From contig RHPI01000638.1 of the NCBI GenBank assembly GCA_009103225.1, positions 177,241-241,240 of the forward strand: a stretch of 64,000 nucleotides of DNA, in the 5' to 3' direction. Position 1 is the stretch's first letter, and every line of letters starts with the position of its first letter. Positions 1 to 13,700 of this stretch are shown here, one piece after another. The DNA is from Chlorokybus atmophyticus (taxonomy: Eukaryota; Streptophyta; Chlorokybophyceae; Chlorokybales; Chlorokybaceae). The translations under genes were made by a program, and so were the position numbers. The notes beneath the pieces are model-generated. The model ran no database searches, was not told the DNA's origin, and saw only the letters and a list, made by a program, of their open reading frames with translations.

Positions 1-1549
1 AAGCAAAAGCTTAGCAAAAGCTTTCATGTTGATGAAGAGATTACCCTCACGTTAACCATATCCTGAAACACATTCACAAAAGTTATGTTTAACATAAATT
101 AACATAATTTGCATGTGTAAGTTGTGAGTTCTGCAAAGCATTTGATTTGTACTTTGCAACTGACTTCATTAATGACTATCAAAATCAGATAGCGTAACAC
201 ATGCTACATGTTTACTATATAATGCTGCGTGTAGCAGTCTGTGTTGTATTAACTCGATTTAATTCTATTCAGCATTGATCTATTTAAGGGTTGATGGGTA
301 CCGTACGTTGCTACGAGTGCTTGTAACATACACAATTATGGCCTATACTTTTAATGATGTTGCCGACCTACATGCCTCCCAAACATCACGATTAGGGTTG
401 TTAAGTGGTTCAAATCAAAACTCGGTTGAAAGGGCATTTTAACCATTTAGTTATGCCTAGCGTTTGTCATGTTGCTTGTCACATGCATTTACACATATTA
501 AAAGCTGCACATATAATGCAATCAACAACCTTACCTTATGGTGAAAAGGGAGGGGGCATTATTTGTGATGACACATCTAACAACTTTGACAATAGTACCA
601 TCCAAAAGTTAAGTTGAGACAAGATAGCCACCATGCAGGTGGCTACCACTGCCATTGATGCATGCATCCAATTGCCCAACGGCTTCTGACTTACTTTGGG
701 TTTGTGTGTAGGTGAGCTACTGTCGTTGCTTCACTGCTATGCTCCAAGTGCTGGGCCCAGCGCAACTTCTCCTTCTACCGTACTTGCTGGTTGCTGCTTG
801 TGTTCGTATTAACGCTAAACTTGCTCTGCTTCCTGCCTCCATTGTTGCTAGTACGCTGCAGTGGTGGTGCTTGTTGCTTGTCACGTTGCATTGCTTTGCT
901 ACAGTTTATGCCTACGCATGCCATGAATTGTACCCTATGCATGACTAACATGCAGGCGGCAGGAGTAGGGGCAGAGTTGAGGGTAGAGTAAGCCCGGTGG
1001 TTGTATATGCTGCACTGAGGTGCGTATGGCTTGCTTCATGTGATGCATGGCGTGAAAATTAAACCAGCCTTGCGATTATCCTATATACTCTACTCGTGCA
1101 CAAGTGCCTCGCTCGTGGTGGGGTAGTGCTACACTCCAACAATTGGGTAACACGACATGAGAGCACGCATGTGGCAAGCAATTGCCTATGCCAATTGGCC
1201 AAGCATTGACATGCGGACGTTCGCTGGCTACTTGCTGGCCTATCGTTGCTGTGCAGATGCATTTGCACGGTGGTGCGTATTAGACACAGCTCACTGGATA
1301 AATGCAGTAGGCTAGAAGTTGATGTCAATGTGTACTGAGTAGCACAGCTACACATGCTGACATAGTGTGTCAGATTGTCTGCATAGTATACCACATCATG
1401 AAACTGCTTGTCCAAATAGTGCTCATGTACGTGTCAGTAACAAGTGGCCGTATGCTCACAACAACATTTACAAAGCCATTTTACAATGGCAGGCTGCCTA
1501 GACCTTTGTACACGCTATGTCACATGATGCCCATATTGCTGCAGCTTCG
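1..1549. other. Intergenic, no gene recognised
   Basis: The first 700 bases are AT-rich and carry only short scattered open frames without splice-site support. The window opens with a short direct repeat (AGCAAAAGCTT at about 2-12 and 14-24). A frame at 712-948 is hydrophobic but has no ATG-supported start, partner exon or recognisable motif. Positions 1000-1549 probably include the 3' untranslated region of the minus-strand gene ending at 1550. Confidence 0.5.
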
Positions 1550-3692
1550 CTATAGCTCCTTGCGCCGCTCACGATCTTTAAGCAACTCATCAAACTTTTG
1601 CAATTCACGCTTGGTCAACTCCACATTATCATCATACTCTTCTTGAGGCTCGTCCTAAACGACACACAACCAAGACTCAATCGCACAGACCCTCAAAGTG
1701 TGCATCAACAAGAGACCACCTGCTGCTGACGTAAACCACATGCATGTGTGTTGATGTACACCCACCTCAACTTGGTCCCTTGCCTTCCGCTCCTGTGTGC
1801 GGGTGGTCGCACTGCACAAGGACAAGGCACACAACACCGAATGAGGTACACAAATGCACCGCCATATGTGGCAGCATACTATCATTGGCAACATTGTTTA
1901 CATTCTGCGTGTGGTTTTGCGAAAGCCTGGTATTAGAGGTTTTTCCAATGGTTCTTGAACGGCTTTTCGCTCAATCTGCGTGAAACACAGATGCATGCAC
2001 TCAACAACAAGATTTGCGCATGCCTATAGACAAGATGGTCTTGATAGCAACCAACCTGCACATGAATGATGCCAAGCACCAGACTGAGAAGAAACAACTC
2101 TGACTTGTCACCAACCAACCCAAAGAGACCGCCCCTGCGCGTGTACACCACAGGCTTTACTCAACCAACACCAGCATTGGTGCCAAAATGTATGTATCAC
2201 AGAGTTCAGACTTTCTCGAGCGCTACTCACTTGAAGAATGGCAAAGCGTATACCAAGGCGTACAGCCAGTATCTGTACTTGCTCGTTTCCAAAGCTGGCA
2301 ACACCCACGCCTGTGTGTGACGGCCGGATTAAGCATGTGCGCAGTGATTGTCTCTGTGCCAGTATCTAGGCAAAATACACATGCATGCGTAGATATGCGC
2401 GTGCACGCGCGTGCGTGCATGCGTGTGCATGTGTATATGTGCCTTATGTGTGTGTCACTGTCGTACGCAATGTTTTGAATACAAGTGAATGCATGTGCCT
2501 GATGTACTTGAGTGCCGGCACAGCAACAATTCAATTCAATTTCGTATCTGTACGCAAGCGTACCAAGAAGTTGAAATACGGTATGATGCTGATGACCGTC
2601 ATAACACCAAAAGCGGTCCCTTGCCTGCTGCGCTCCGGGCCATTCACTGCAGATTCCTGTGTGTGACTAAAGCTCATCAACACACCGAAAGAACAGAGTC
2701 ACACTACTGAGTGTGTGTGTTCAACTATGCACACTACCATCACACTCACCTTCTCATCCGGTGGCTCAGGCAAGCCCGCAGCATACAGCGCCAACGATGA
2801 TGCCGAGGACAGCGCTGTGATTGCGAGAATGGCCACATCAGCCTGGTCGAGCGATGCGCGTGTGATGGTCAAGTTGTTGGCGCGCCTCCGCACCTGCAAG
2901 GGGTGAGCAAAACTGCAAACATTGGCGTGCATGTGCGTAAACTGTGAATTAGCAGTGCTGAGCGCAGGTGCCTTTCACGACTGATTGGAAAGGTGTTGAA
3001 AGAAGTTGATTTGCCAAAACACAACAGCGAATGTGCCTACGCAGAGTCATTGAGTAGCTAACAGACTCAGTCGGGGAGTAGCTAACAGTAAACAATGTGA
3101 AGATATGTAGATCAACAACGCATGCAGGTTTTGCATGCAAAGTGGCCATGGTATGCCTGACAAACTGTAGGCAGCTAACATGCGTCAACAACTTATCCTC
3201 AAGGCCTGACTCTGATCGGATATGACTGCAACTGCATGTTGAGAAATTGACATACGCAAGCATGCAGGCCTACAAGCTTGCATGCACACCAGACTGTGCT
3301 GTCAGAACTAGCGCATTACGCACTTACCCTAGAATATCCAGCTCCACGTGCCGGCCTCCAACACTGGGCCTTTATTGCAACCAGCGGCGGCACTGAGCAA
3401 CAGCAACCAAGCTGCTTTCATTACGAGGTAGATCACACGAAGCATGCAGCCAGCTTCGCATACTTCGCATACACACTCAACTATTAACATGTTAGAGTGC
3501 GTCGTCTCTACCTCGCGCCCCAGACTTGCAACAGCATGGCACCATCACCATCAACCACCATCACCATCGGGACCCCTTACCTCGCCGCCCCTGTCTCCTG
3601 CAGCAGCTAGAAGAACGTCCACCATATGTCCGAGGCACAGCCCGAGATCCGCTCGCCACCGCCCACGCCGCCGCCGCCGCCGCCGCCGCCAT
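1550..3692 (-). CDS. Predicted plastid membrane protein, 9 exons, family not recognised
   Basis: The model joins complement exons 3690s-3581 (start ATG at 3692), 3392-3328, 2893-2750, 2656-2564, 2277-2231, 2134-2056, 1975-1902, 1811-1766 and 1654-1550. Every junction keeps phase and the sum is 765 nt, giving 254 aa. The N-terminus starts with Met and eight Ala, then a Ser/Arg/Cys-rich stretch typical of a plastid transit peptide. After this come a hydrophobic helix (DVAILAITALSSASSLALYA, about residues 72-91), a second hydrophobic block containing ISIIPYFNFL and YWLYALVYALPFF, and a third around FLLSLVLGIIHVQ. The C-terminus is a charged helix ending in a Lys/Arg/Glu-rich tail. I do not recognise the family; three to four membrane segments and a charged stromal or cytosolic tail are what the sequence shows. 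The exon 5 acceptor is AAG rather than CAG and is the weakest site. It diverges from the next gene with about 770 bp between. Confidence 0.75.
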
Positions 3693-4457
3693 GGCCACGC
3701 ACCTGCAGAAATCTGCCCCAAAATGCACGCAACATCTGCTTTGGACGCACCAATGCGTTTTTACATAGGCCCTTTCCTACGTGGCAAAAGTGGCAATTGT
3801 CTATAAGCATACAGCACTGGGATCCTATGCCTATATCGCCAGAAGGCATATCTTATGATTCGGCTTAGGGTACTAGAATATTCAGCACAGGCCTTGAGGA
3901 TATATTGAGCGGCGGCGACCGGAGCGGCGGGAGTGGCGGCGGTGTCCGTGTGGTTGGCGGCGGTGGCAGGAGGCGCAAGGATGTGGGTTCTTATGGGAGC
4001 TTGCTTGCGAAGTTGATGTGAGCTCAGCTAGCGCGAGCACGAGTCTTAACAGGTGGGTTGGGCGGTCCTGCCGTCTGGTGGCTTGCGCCAGTGCTTGGTT
4101 GCTGCTCCTGCTGTTCCTCCTGTTTAACTTTGTTGTTGTGGTACTATTCACAAGCTTCGGTTGCAGCCTCAGTACCATGTTCATTCATTCAGCGTGCCTT
4201 GTATTGTTGGTTCATGCAGTCTATCTCCCAGTAGTGATCGTACTACAGACAAGTGCGCTACATTTGTGCAATGACGGAGTGACGGTATGGCTGTTTACCG
4301 GTGATTGTGGTTTACTATGCATTCTGTTGGCAATCTAGTCATCAATCTTTTTGCTTGGCGCCACCTGACAAAGCCGCGCACGCTTCTTGTTCGCACACTT
4401 AAGCACAGATGTTTGTTCAGACATTCTGCGTAAGCGCAAGTATTGCCACACAGAGTG
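3693..4457. other. Intergenic region between divergent genes (putative shared promoter)
   Basis: This 765-bp stretch separates the minus-strand gene starting at 3692 from the plus-strand gene starting near 4458-4470. It holds a GC-rich patch at 3905-3990. A frame at 4018-4338 is hydrophobic, but no splice chain ties it to a neighbour. Promoter function is inferred from the divergent arrangement only. Confidence 0.4.
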
Positions 4458-4469
4458 ATGTGTGGCAGG

Positions 4470-6979
4470 ATGGCCGCCAGTTGTCGCGGACCTGCCTTGT
4501 CTTCACTGAATCCGACCGCAGCAGCAGTTTATCTTCGCTCGCAACCTGCAGGACCTTCGTGTCGGACGTATGACCGTGTTGACTACGCGCGTGGCAATGC
4601 ACCTTTTGCACCCAGGAGCAGAAAGAGAAGGTACACTTTTCTGCCGTGCATTGTCTGTGATTGCATCTTGTGGCCACATCATTTGGGCTTTGAGCAAGTT
4701 GAATACACATCACAAAGGAATATAACACGGATGCGGCAGGAACAGAAAACCTGCTTTTGTGACAGTGTTTCAGCTGAAGCCACTTGCCTAGATTGATATT
4801 GAACTTGGCATCGATAATAGCAACGCATCTTAAGCACTATCTGCTGTTGTTTGCAATCTGGCAAGTCCATCAGGAATATGTTGTGGGTATCATCAAAACT
4901 AATCTCCTGCATTGTTGCACCTCTTTGCACAGCATGACCAACTGTTTGTTTGCAAACCAGGTCGCATCGCTTGGCCAGAAGCCTAGCGCTGTGTCTGCCA
5001 GTCCATGCTATATCCCATGCAGACGCAGACGCAGCACTTGCAAACTCATTTGATGGTGATACTGGCGGCGGCTTGGAGACAACATACGGCGATTGGGCTG
5101 TCACGCTTGAGGACGGCAGCAATGCAGGGGCAAGCACTCATGTAGTTGATGACGACGGTGCAAGTAACATCGCGAGCAGCGATGGCAACGACGTGCAAAT
5201 CGACACAGAGACAAATAATAATGACACCGGTCACAACGACTTGCTGCGGTTGGCCACGCAGAGCGGCAGCACATCGATACAACGCGTGAGGGTGTCCAAA
5301 CGGGCCGATCCGCTCTATCAGCTCGGCCTATCGCACCTACAGCAGAAGAAGCTTCGCAATGAGGAGGAAGAGGACGTGGCCGCTGCGAAGGTTGCAAGCA
5401 AGGATGCTGTGCAGACGAGGCGTTTCCGCCTGATTGCGCAGCGCCTTGCCCTGGCGGCGTTTATCATTGGGCTCTTCATGATTGCAGCGGGTCCATCCAA
5501 AGCTCTCGCCAGCAGTTGGTTGCATAAGGTACACCATCAAGTCTTGCGGCCATCAAGTGCACGCACGCACGCATCAGTACGCACGCATACACTCAACACG
5601 CACTTTGCGCGTGCGCACACGCACCTTGCATGCTAGCACGTTTATCCCGCTGATATATTGAATCATGGTCTGTGTTTCAGCTAAGAGAAGGTTCAGAGCC
5701 ATCTCCAGCTTTGCCATCACCATCACCGTCAGACATCCCGGCATACCGCTTGAGGCTGTTTGGTAGGGACTGGATGTTGGCAGACTCCACGCCAGGTTGG
5801 GTATACTTTGCTCTGCTGATGGCAGCAGGGTGCGGCCTATTCGTGAGCGAGGAGGCGCTGAACGTGTGGGTGGGTGGTTCGCTTGGCCGGAGTATTGCCT
5901 CTGTTGCCCAAGACGGGTCTTTGTCCAGCATGACCTCTGCAGCGCTGGCTCACGCCCCTCGGTTGCTGGGTGTAATCAGTTGGGTCTACTGGGGTGTCAC
6001 CATCAGCGACATGGTGCCTTTTTATGCTGGACGCATCGCTGCAAGCAGGGGAGAACAGCTGGCTAACAAGGCAAGTGGACCAAATGTTGAAGTAGTTGAG
6101 ATTGGCTGGAGTCTGCAGCTGGCCATGTTCATCAGTCAAGCTGTTCTTGTCAGAAAACATGTCTCAACTGTTACTGTTGCGCTATTGCTGTATGCCTGGT
6201 TGAGAGAATAGCTGCTGTATTAAGCATCAAGTGTCATCATCAGGCCACCACCGAACCGTCGCACAATAAGTACTGCAGATTCTGTTAACATCAGTGAACT
6301 TTACATTTGTGCATGGAGGGGGTGTAATTAGCTGTTTGGTCGTCATTGCCAAGAGTGTTCTTGAGAGCCTGCATTTGTCACGTGCAATGCGGCTCTTCAC
6401 TCTCTTGTGCTTGGTTCAGATGAGTAGCAAGAATAAAGCCATGGGGGAGCGCGTTTTGGCCACAGTGCGGCGCTATGGCGACCGAGTGGGTTTTGTGGAG
6501 AGGTTTTCGCTTGGCATTCGCAACCCAGTTGGCTTTCTGGCTGGACTGTCCGGCGTGCCGCCTGCAAAATACTTCCTGGGAGTCTGCCTGGGCGCTTGCT
6601 TCACCCTTCCAGCGCAGGTGAGTTGAGCCCAGATATCTGCTGCATGCTGTTTGGTCCAAGTGCGCTTGCACACGCACAACATGTGTATCATCTTTTTTCT
6701 TGTACTGCAGCTTGCTGTAGGCTTCGCTCTCAGACAGCGGCCAGTTGCAGCGCTCGCGGGTGTTGCAGCTTTTGTGGTAAGCAGTTCACACTTCTTGTTG
6801 TTCTGCATGGAAGTTCTTTGCTGAAGTTCTTACATGAGGAACAACTGCCTTGACAGGGTGCCTGGAGTATTATGCCATATGCCACAGCCGCCATAGCTGC
6901 AGCCTTGTACTATCTTAAGCAAGCTGGCAGTGGCAGTGGCAGTGCGGACCCTTCCAGCGGCGTGGTTGCTAGCGGGTGA
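4470..6979 (+). CDS. Predicted plastid membrane protein with DedA/VTT-like motifs
   Basis: Exons are 4470-4630, 4961-5528, 5681-6070, 6420-6617, 6711-6776 and 6857-6979, all phase-consistent and totalling 1506 nt (501 aa). An in-frame ATG at 4458 could add four residues. Residues 1-60 are Ala/Ser/Arg-rich, like a transit peptide, followed by an acidic, low-complexity linker rich in Asp/Asn/Glu and a first hydrophobic helix near 213-240 (ALAAFIIGLFMIAAG). The C-terminal half has several membrane segments. The segment ISDMVPFYAGR followed by RNPVGFLAGLSG and a hydrophobic helix resembles the GD..Y..GR and R..PG.R....aG signatures of DedA/VTT (SNARE-associated) membrane proteins, which move lipids or ions in bacteria and eukaryotes. 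That assignment is by motif only. The intron after 6070 begins GCAAGT, so it is a GC-AG intron. The last residues are a Gly/Ser-rich tail. Confidence 0.7.
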
Positions 6980-7762
6980 TACTGTGACAATGCAACCGGA
7001 TGTATGCATGGAAATTGTGTAAAGCTTCTCTAGATTTGGTTATTTATTTATTTGTACAGTGAGGGCTTCAATTATTGGTTGGTAGAGTAGCTTACGATTG
7101 TAGATATTGGTGTACATGGATTTTGGATATCACACATAACATGGGATGGCTTCTGGGCAAGCGCCGAAATCATCCTGCCCTCAACTCAGTAAGCACGTAG
7201 GCCGCTACTTTGACAGGCGCGCGAAACCCTTGGCGCAGATTCTCAAGCTAGATAGGCGAAAGTTGGCCAGCAACACGCCTTGCACACAACCTGGTTAGGA
7301 GTGTGGAGCAGGCTCATTCACCGTGTCTGTGTGCAGGCTGTCTGTTACCCCCGCTTGTTGCTACGTGAAGTGTCATGACGCTGGAGGTTGGTTGTGTAAA
7401 GCTGTAAGGTGCACGTGTGTATGCAAACCAACCCGCAAGCGGACATTGACGACAGCACTCAGACATGATTTGAGTGTTTGTGCTTGCATATTCAGACTAA
7501 CTCAGTCCATGTGCAAAATTCATACAAGAAGGCGCACCTTTTTATTGATCATGTAGGCAGCACGTAGGCCCATCTGACCATACCAAACAGCAGAACTCTA
7601 ATCTTTCACGCAATTGCAAGTTACCAGTGGTCCGTCACAGTATGATGTGCAGTGACAACAACAATGTGCCTGAATCGTGCTACAGACACCAACGGCAACA
7701 TGTGCACCAAATGCTAGTGAGGCCACCCAGGGAGGCCCTTCAAAGGGAGGGGCTAATTGCCT
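6980..7762. other. Convergent 3' intergenic region
   Basis: This stretch lies between the stop codon of the plus-strand gene at 6979 and the stop codon of PurL (minus, 7763). It contains TGTAA about 40 bases past the first stop, a motif used as a polyadenylation signal in some green algae. No open frame here has exon-like support. Confidence 0.4.
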
Positions 7763-10700
7763 CTAATGGCTCTCCAACCACTCCTGTGCATTCTGAAACA
7801 TCTTCAACCACGGACTGGGTCCCTTGCGATCGAAGCTCCACTCCGCTGGAGCCCAAGGAAACTGCACAGCAATGCGAATGAGCCCAAAAGGTGGCAAACC
7901 AGAGGTAGTTTATGAAGGGTGGTGGCTGATGAAGTCACACGGGTGGGGTTTTGCCGGAACAAGGTCGAAACAGCCAATATTCTATACGAGCTGACAAGTA
8001 AAGGGCAGCAACTATTACCTGCCACATAAGGAAACATCTCTCTGGATGAGGCATGATTGCGAGGTGGCGACCATCTTCTGAACACAGAGCGGCAATGCCC
8101 AATGGAGAACCATTGGGGTTGAATGGGTAGTTTTCAGTAACTTGCCCGTCATCACTGCAGTACCGCACAGGGGCAAGGCCCTGGTCCAACACCTGCAGGA
8201 AGAAGGTGCGGAAACAGTGAATCTAAGGATCTGTACCTGACGCAAGTGTCCGTGCATGCATCATACACGACAGCCAGAGGGAGCACACATTACCTTCGAC
8301 ATGATGCGCTCATCTGGAAACAGCGCCCTGCCCTCACCATGTGCAACCCAGATACCGAGCGTGGAGCCTTCCAACCCGGAAAGCATGATGGAAGGGGACT
8401 TCTGTATGGTGACCGATGTAAAGCGGCATTCAAATCGACCAGACGCATTGTGCACAAAGCGAGGCTGGTTGACATCCGCAATCTCTCCGGGCCTACCACC
8501 TGCAACAGACAATGTGATCAGCCACCAGACAGCAAGGCGTGCAGAGCGAAGATATGACTGTACTGAAGGGACAACAGAGGAAGGCTGTAATACCTGGCAC
8601 CCAGCCAAGCAAGGCCATCAACTGGCAGCCATTGCAGACGCCCAGGCTGAATGTGTCAGGCCTGTTGTAAAACTCCTGGAATTGAGCCAACACGGAGTCA
8701 TTGAACTTGATTGTTGCAGCCCAGCCCTTGGCCGAGTCCAAGACATCCGCATAGCTGAAGCCGCCGGCAAAGACCACCCCGCGAAACTGCTGCAATGTTA
8801 TACGCCCCTCGAGAAGATCAGACATGGTAACGTCCCATGGCTCCATCCCCGCAGCATGAAAAGCGCTGGCCATTTCACGGTCCCCGTTCACGCCCTCTTC
8901 GCGTATGATGGCAACCTTGTGCTTGGCAGCAGAGGCCATCGCGGACGGCGACGTCGCCTTGGGTGTGAACGGCACCTGCCAAATGGGACCTAAACACAGC
9001 GCAACTTAGCAGTCAACACTCTTTTTTTTGTTGTTGCAAGTGTTGAGAACGTGTCGTTGTGTACGCTTGATGTTGCAAGCTGGTAACCTACTTTGCCGGA
9101 GTTGGAGTCCTTGCTGCTCAGCGGCCACACAACCTGCTTCAGACTGCAACTTCTCCAGCTCAAAACTGGTTTTCTCCCATGCATCCCGTAGCTTGGGCAT
9201 ATCTTCCTATTATCCAACAACTCCACTGCATAAGCATTGTGAAGCAGATCACTCCAAGAGTCCCACAACCTAACGAGATATAATTACCTGAATCACGACA
9301 GCGCCTCCAACAGAGATCTCAATGACTGGTGTTGAGGTCGCAATGCCCAGAACTGAGCATGGTACCTCTGCCTCCCTGAAAGCCGTCAGCACAGCATCCT
9401 CATTGCTTCTGGAAACCTGCACAGTACACACATCATCCATCAGCTAACTACTTAAGTAAAAAGGACGCAGTCTTTAAGGCTAGTGCAACCTTGCCAACCT
9501 CAAGTACGTATCCCAGCTCTTCTGCAAACAAAGTGCGCAGGACAGAATCACCAGAGCCATCAGCATGGTTTGTGGCTTCTGGTACTTCCACACGCAGTCC
9601 ACAGTTGCCAGCAAACGCCATCTCTGCAAGAGCTACTGCAAGACCGCCATCACTAACATCATGACCAGCAGATATTTTGCGATCCGCGATCAGAGTCTGT
9701 ACCACAAGAGTATGCGTTAAGGCCAAACAGAGTTTTGCAAACAAAGTAACTCGCGTCAACAAGGTGCTCACCTGCATTGTCTCAAACGCACGCTTGAACA
9801 TCTGAACATCATCCATGTCCGGGCTAGTATCCCCCAGCTGCGACACAGCAGGAGTAAATTGAATGACTGGCCCGATGCCAAGAACACACAAGCTACCAAC
9901 AAACCTGCTGATAGACTTGGGCTAAGGAAGAGGCACCAAGCCGGCGACGCCCTGCAGCCAAGTCGATATGAAGCAGCACGCCATTGTCTCTCAACTTCAA
10001 GTCGGGTGTGACGGTCAGGGTAATGTCAGGGCAGGTGACGTAGGAGCTGATGACAAGATTGCCGGGTGCCATCACGGTTTCGCCTCCAGCCTGAAAACCA
10101 AACAGCCAAGCGATACGTTCCATGGTCGGTTCAAGTCCAGACAGCCTCTCCAGACAGGCAACTATGTTGCAGGATTTCGAAACCAACCTGTGCTGCCATG
10201 GACAAGGAGTCTTTGCCGCCATCAATAGCAACACCCAGCGTAATCATAGCTTCCTTTAACGCAATGGCAGCATCATACATGGCAGCGCCTTCTCCGCCAA
10301 GCTTGGCAGCATACATCCAGTTACCGCTTGCCTTGACATCTTTCAGAGCAGTTATCTGCACGTACGACACCAACATAAGACGCATTGATGCCCTACTGCT
10401 CACACAGTTTGAAAGGATGTCAACGCGAGCATGATGCAACGGCTGCATACCTTTGCCCACACCAGATTGGTGAGAGACTCTCCAAGGGCCATGCGCGCCA
10501 TAGCAGATGAATCTAACAGGCCATTGATAGGCTGCTCGCCAATGGAGATCGCTGCACCGGTTGTGCCTAGATGGCTTTGCGCTATGACAGCAACATCTGC
10601 AAGTGGCAGCTGTAGGGGACCAACTGTCTGTTGCTGTGCAACAAGGCCTGTCACGCACCGATCAACCTGCAAAGCATTGTGCTTAGCTACATGCAAGTCA

Positions 10701-13700
10701 CACAACAATAGCCTATGTAACCTCATCATAAGCACACCTTGGTAGTCAAGAAACGCTTGGAGCACACTGCTGGTAACCGCAAGATGCGCAAAAGCGCCTC
10801 TTCAGCAGTTGCTTCTGCTGGGAACTCAAGCGGCACACGCTTCTGCTGTTGGCGCATAAATCGGAAGGTCTTGTTAGGCATCTTGCCAAGAACCTGTGAC
10901 ATACGTATACAGAGCGTCAGCTACTTGAACCCCTGAGGTATGCATGATATGCAGTACATCATACACTGTCACCTTTTCAAGCTCCAGATCCACCGCAGGA
11001 GGGGGCGGAGATACTCCAGCAGCATGGGCTTTAGCTTCTTCAGCAGAGTCAATTAGCGTGATGTACCCACGACCGTCAATGCTGCCCAGCACGGCCATGG
11101 AAAGTCGTTCACGCTCGCAAATTGCACGGAGCAGACCCTCACTGTCGGGCTTGATCAACAGCGCATCTTGCTCCTGATACTCCGCTCCCCAGATCTCCAG
11201 TACAGACATAGTTTCATCGCCTAAGACAACCTTACGAATGTCAATCTTTGCTCCTTTTGGATCTATGATCTCCTTGACCACATTGCAGTTGCCCCCTGCT
11301 CCCTGATCATGGATTGACATAATTGGGTTCTTGTCACCAAGCTCCACACACGTGCGCACCACGCGGTTGAGCTTGTTGGACATCTCGGCATCGCCACGCT
11401 GCACTGCATTAAAGTCCAGCTCCACAGCATTGGAGCCGCTGACCATGGAGGAAGCCGCGCCGCCTCCCATGCCAATGCGGTAAGCAGGACCGCCAATTTT
11501 GACAACCAACATCCCAATGTCTGCGTCAGCCTTCTTGAGATGCCTGTGATCAATCTGGCCGACACCACCACTGAACATGATTGGCTTCAGCCACTCCCTC
11601 CTCTCCCCTGATGGCAATCGCATGCCGTATGTGCGGGTGTAGCCCTGACGTGCACGGCTGGCTCAGGCAACTTCGAGACACATATATGCGAGCATGCACC
11701 GTGAGTGGCCAACAGACAACTTACCTGGATCAGAGGCTCTCCAAACTTGTTGCCATAATCTGACGCACCATTGCTGGCATCTATCATGATCTGAAGTGGA
11801 GAGGCCAGGTTCTCAGGGTATGCGAAGGAGGTATCTTCCCAGGGCTCTACCTGCTCAGGAAGCTGCAAAACGTGTCAAGTTAGTGCTCATCTTGGAGCAA
11901 CACAATGCCAGCCTTCCCAAGCTGGTTGTCTGATTGAAGATCTGAACACACCTGCAGATTGCCTGTACAGTACCCTGCTGTTGAAGCAACAACAATGGAT
12001 CCGATACCAGTAGCGTGCGTGTCACGTATTCTGCCTCCCGCCCCCGTTTCAGCTCCCGGGAAAGGTGCCACCTGTATAGCATGTGATATACTGCACGGCA
12101 CTTCACTACACGTGAAACAGCATGATACAAGAATCGACTTACGGCGCATGGGAAGTTGTGCGTTTCAGCAGTAAACAAAATGTCGAGATCTCTGCTATGC
12201 TCCTTCAAAGCACTGGGGTGACCTGGCTTCTCTGGCAGAATGCTTGTGACTTCACGCCCTCGAATCGCACTGCAGATCAGCTCTGGGGTTCATACATACC
12301 GCTAACATGTACCATGACGCGCGCAAACTTGCGAACAGCAGACGCCTTGCCTCGAGTTGTCTTTGTAACCTATGACTGAATTGCTTGGATTGGCCTCCAG
12401 TGTATCCATAACAAGCTGCAGCAGTGTGTGCGGCATCTTCTCGCCATCTATCACTAAGTCACCCTGCATGGTTTGCGACTCGCTGTCAGGTCGTGCCATA
12501 TCCTATATGAACACACTCCTTAACAGGTAGTAACTCTCACCTTGAAAAACCAGTGCCGTGAGTGTTCGCTGTTTGACTGTGCCATGTCAAACAGCTCCAC
12601 TGTAGTGGGGTCACGCTTGATGTCATCCCTGAACATCTTCGTGTAAAACTGCAGGCTAACCAAAGATCAGAAGCTGCAAGGAGCAGGCAAAACGATACAT
12701 AAACATGCCGCCTACGGGCTAAAAGCGATGACCAACTTTAACCTCAAGGTCCCAATCATCAAATGCAAGCCCCATGGTTTTGTTGACTTGCTCCAAGGCT
12801 TTGCGTCCTTCCTGTAAGGCCACCAGTGAGCTCAGCATGTGCTTACCAGCCTCCAGCAGCTTTGTCTCAACTGTACACATTGCCGCACCTTCATGACAGG
12901 AACACGCACGACAGGTGCTGGCACAGCGTCCACAGCAAATGACGTAATCGGCGCTGGGTAGACAGTCTCCGTCATTCGATCATGCACCTGCACAACCACA
13001 GCATAAACATGCCTTTGGTTGAAAACCCCAGAACCAGGTCAAGCCCTGTGTGCGCAGCAAGTACAACTCATGCTTAACACCATGCAAACAAGTTACCATA
13101 GCAGCAAATGCAGTCAACTCGTCCTGCGTGAGAGGAGTTGCTGTTCGCAGCTTGTACCGCCGTGAGCGCTCAATGCGAGTGATCTGTAAAAGACCACACG
13201 ACCGGCAGATCGACACAGCGTTTGCTGACCAGGCTGTTGTGAAAGTCATCCTCGGTCCAACCTCCACAATTGAAGCCTCACCTACATCCAAAGCCCTTCA
13301 AAATCTCTCTGCTCTTCCCAACCAACAGCAGCGACCAAGACTTACCATCATCAATACTGCTGTACGGTGTCAGCTTCTCAGGTTCAAAAGTTTCTCGCAG
13401 CAGCCACGCCAACGTACTCGCTTGTGTTTCGCTCAACTGTGATGTCACTAAAACATTGAAACACTGTTCTGTTTCAATGCCCTCAATAGCCTGTGACACC
13501 TTCTGCTGTGCCTGCAAACACAATGCCAACATTGGCGCCATGGGTGCAATGACGTGCACGCTATCAACACACCTTTCTGATCAAAGCGTCGCTAGCCGCT
13601 TCGCTTAATAAAGGCTGGCGATAAAGATGTAGTATCCCCTCTTTACGGTTTTTGAGATCCTGGACAATCGGCTCCACTGCCTGACAAGAGCCACGACACG

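Noticed and set aside
712-991. Hydrophobic frames at 712-991 on the plus strand
   Set aside because: No ATG-supported start, no partner exon in phase and no recognisable motif; a coding exon cannot be shown.
13097-13281. Possible intron within the PurL exon at the GTCTTTTACAG sequence
   Set aside because: Reading straight through gives ICRSCGLLQITRIERSRRY, the same length as the conserved PurL block, so no intron is needed.
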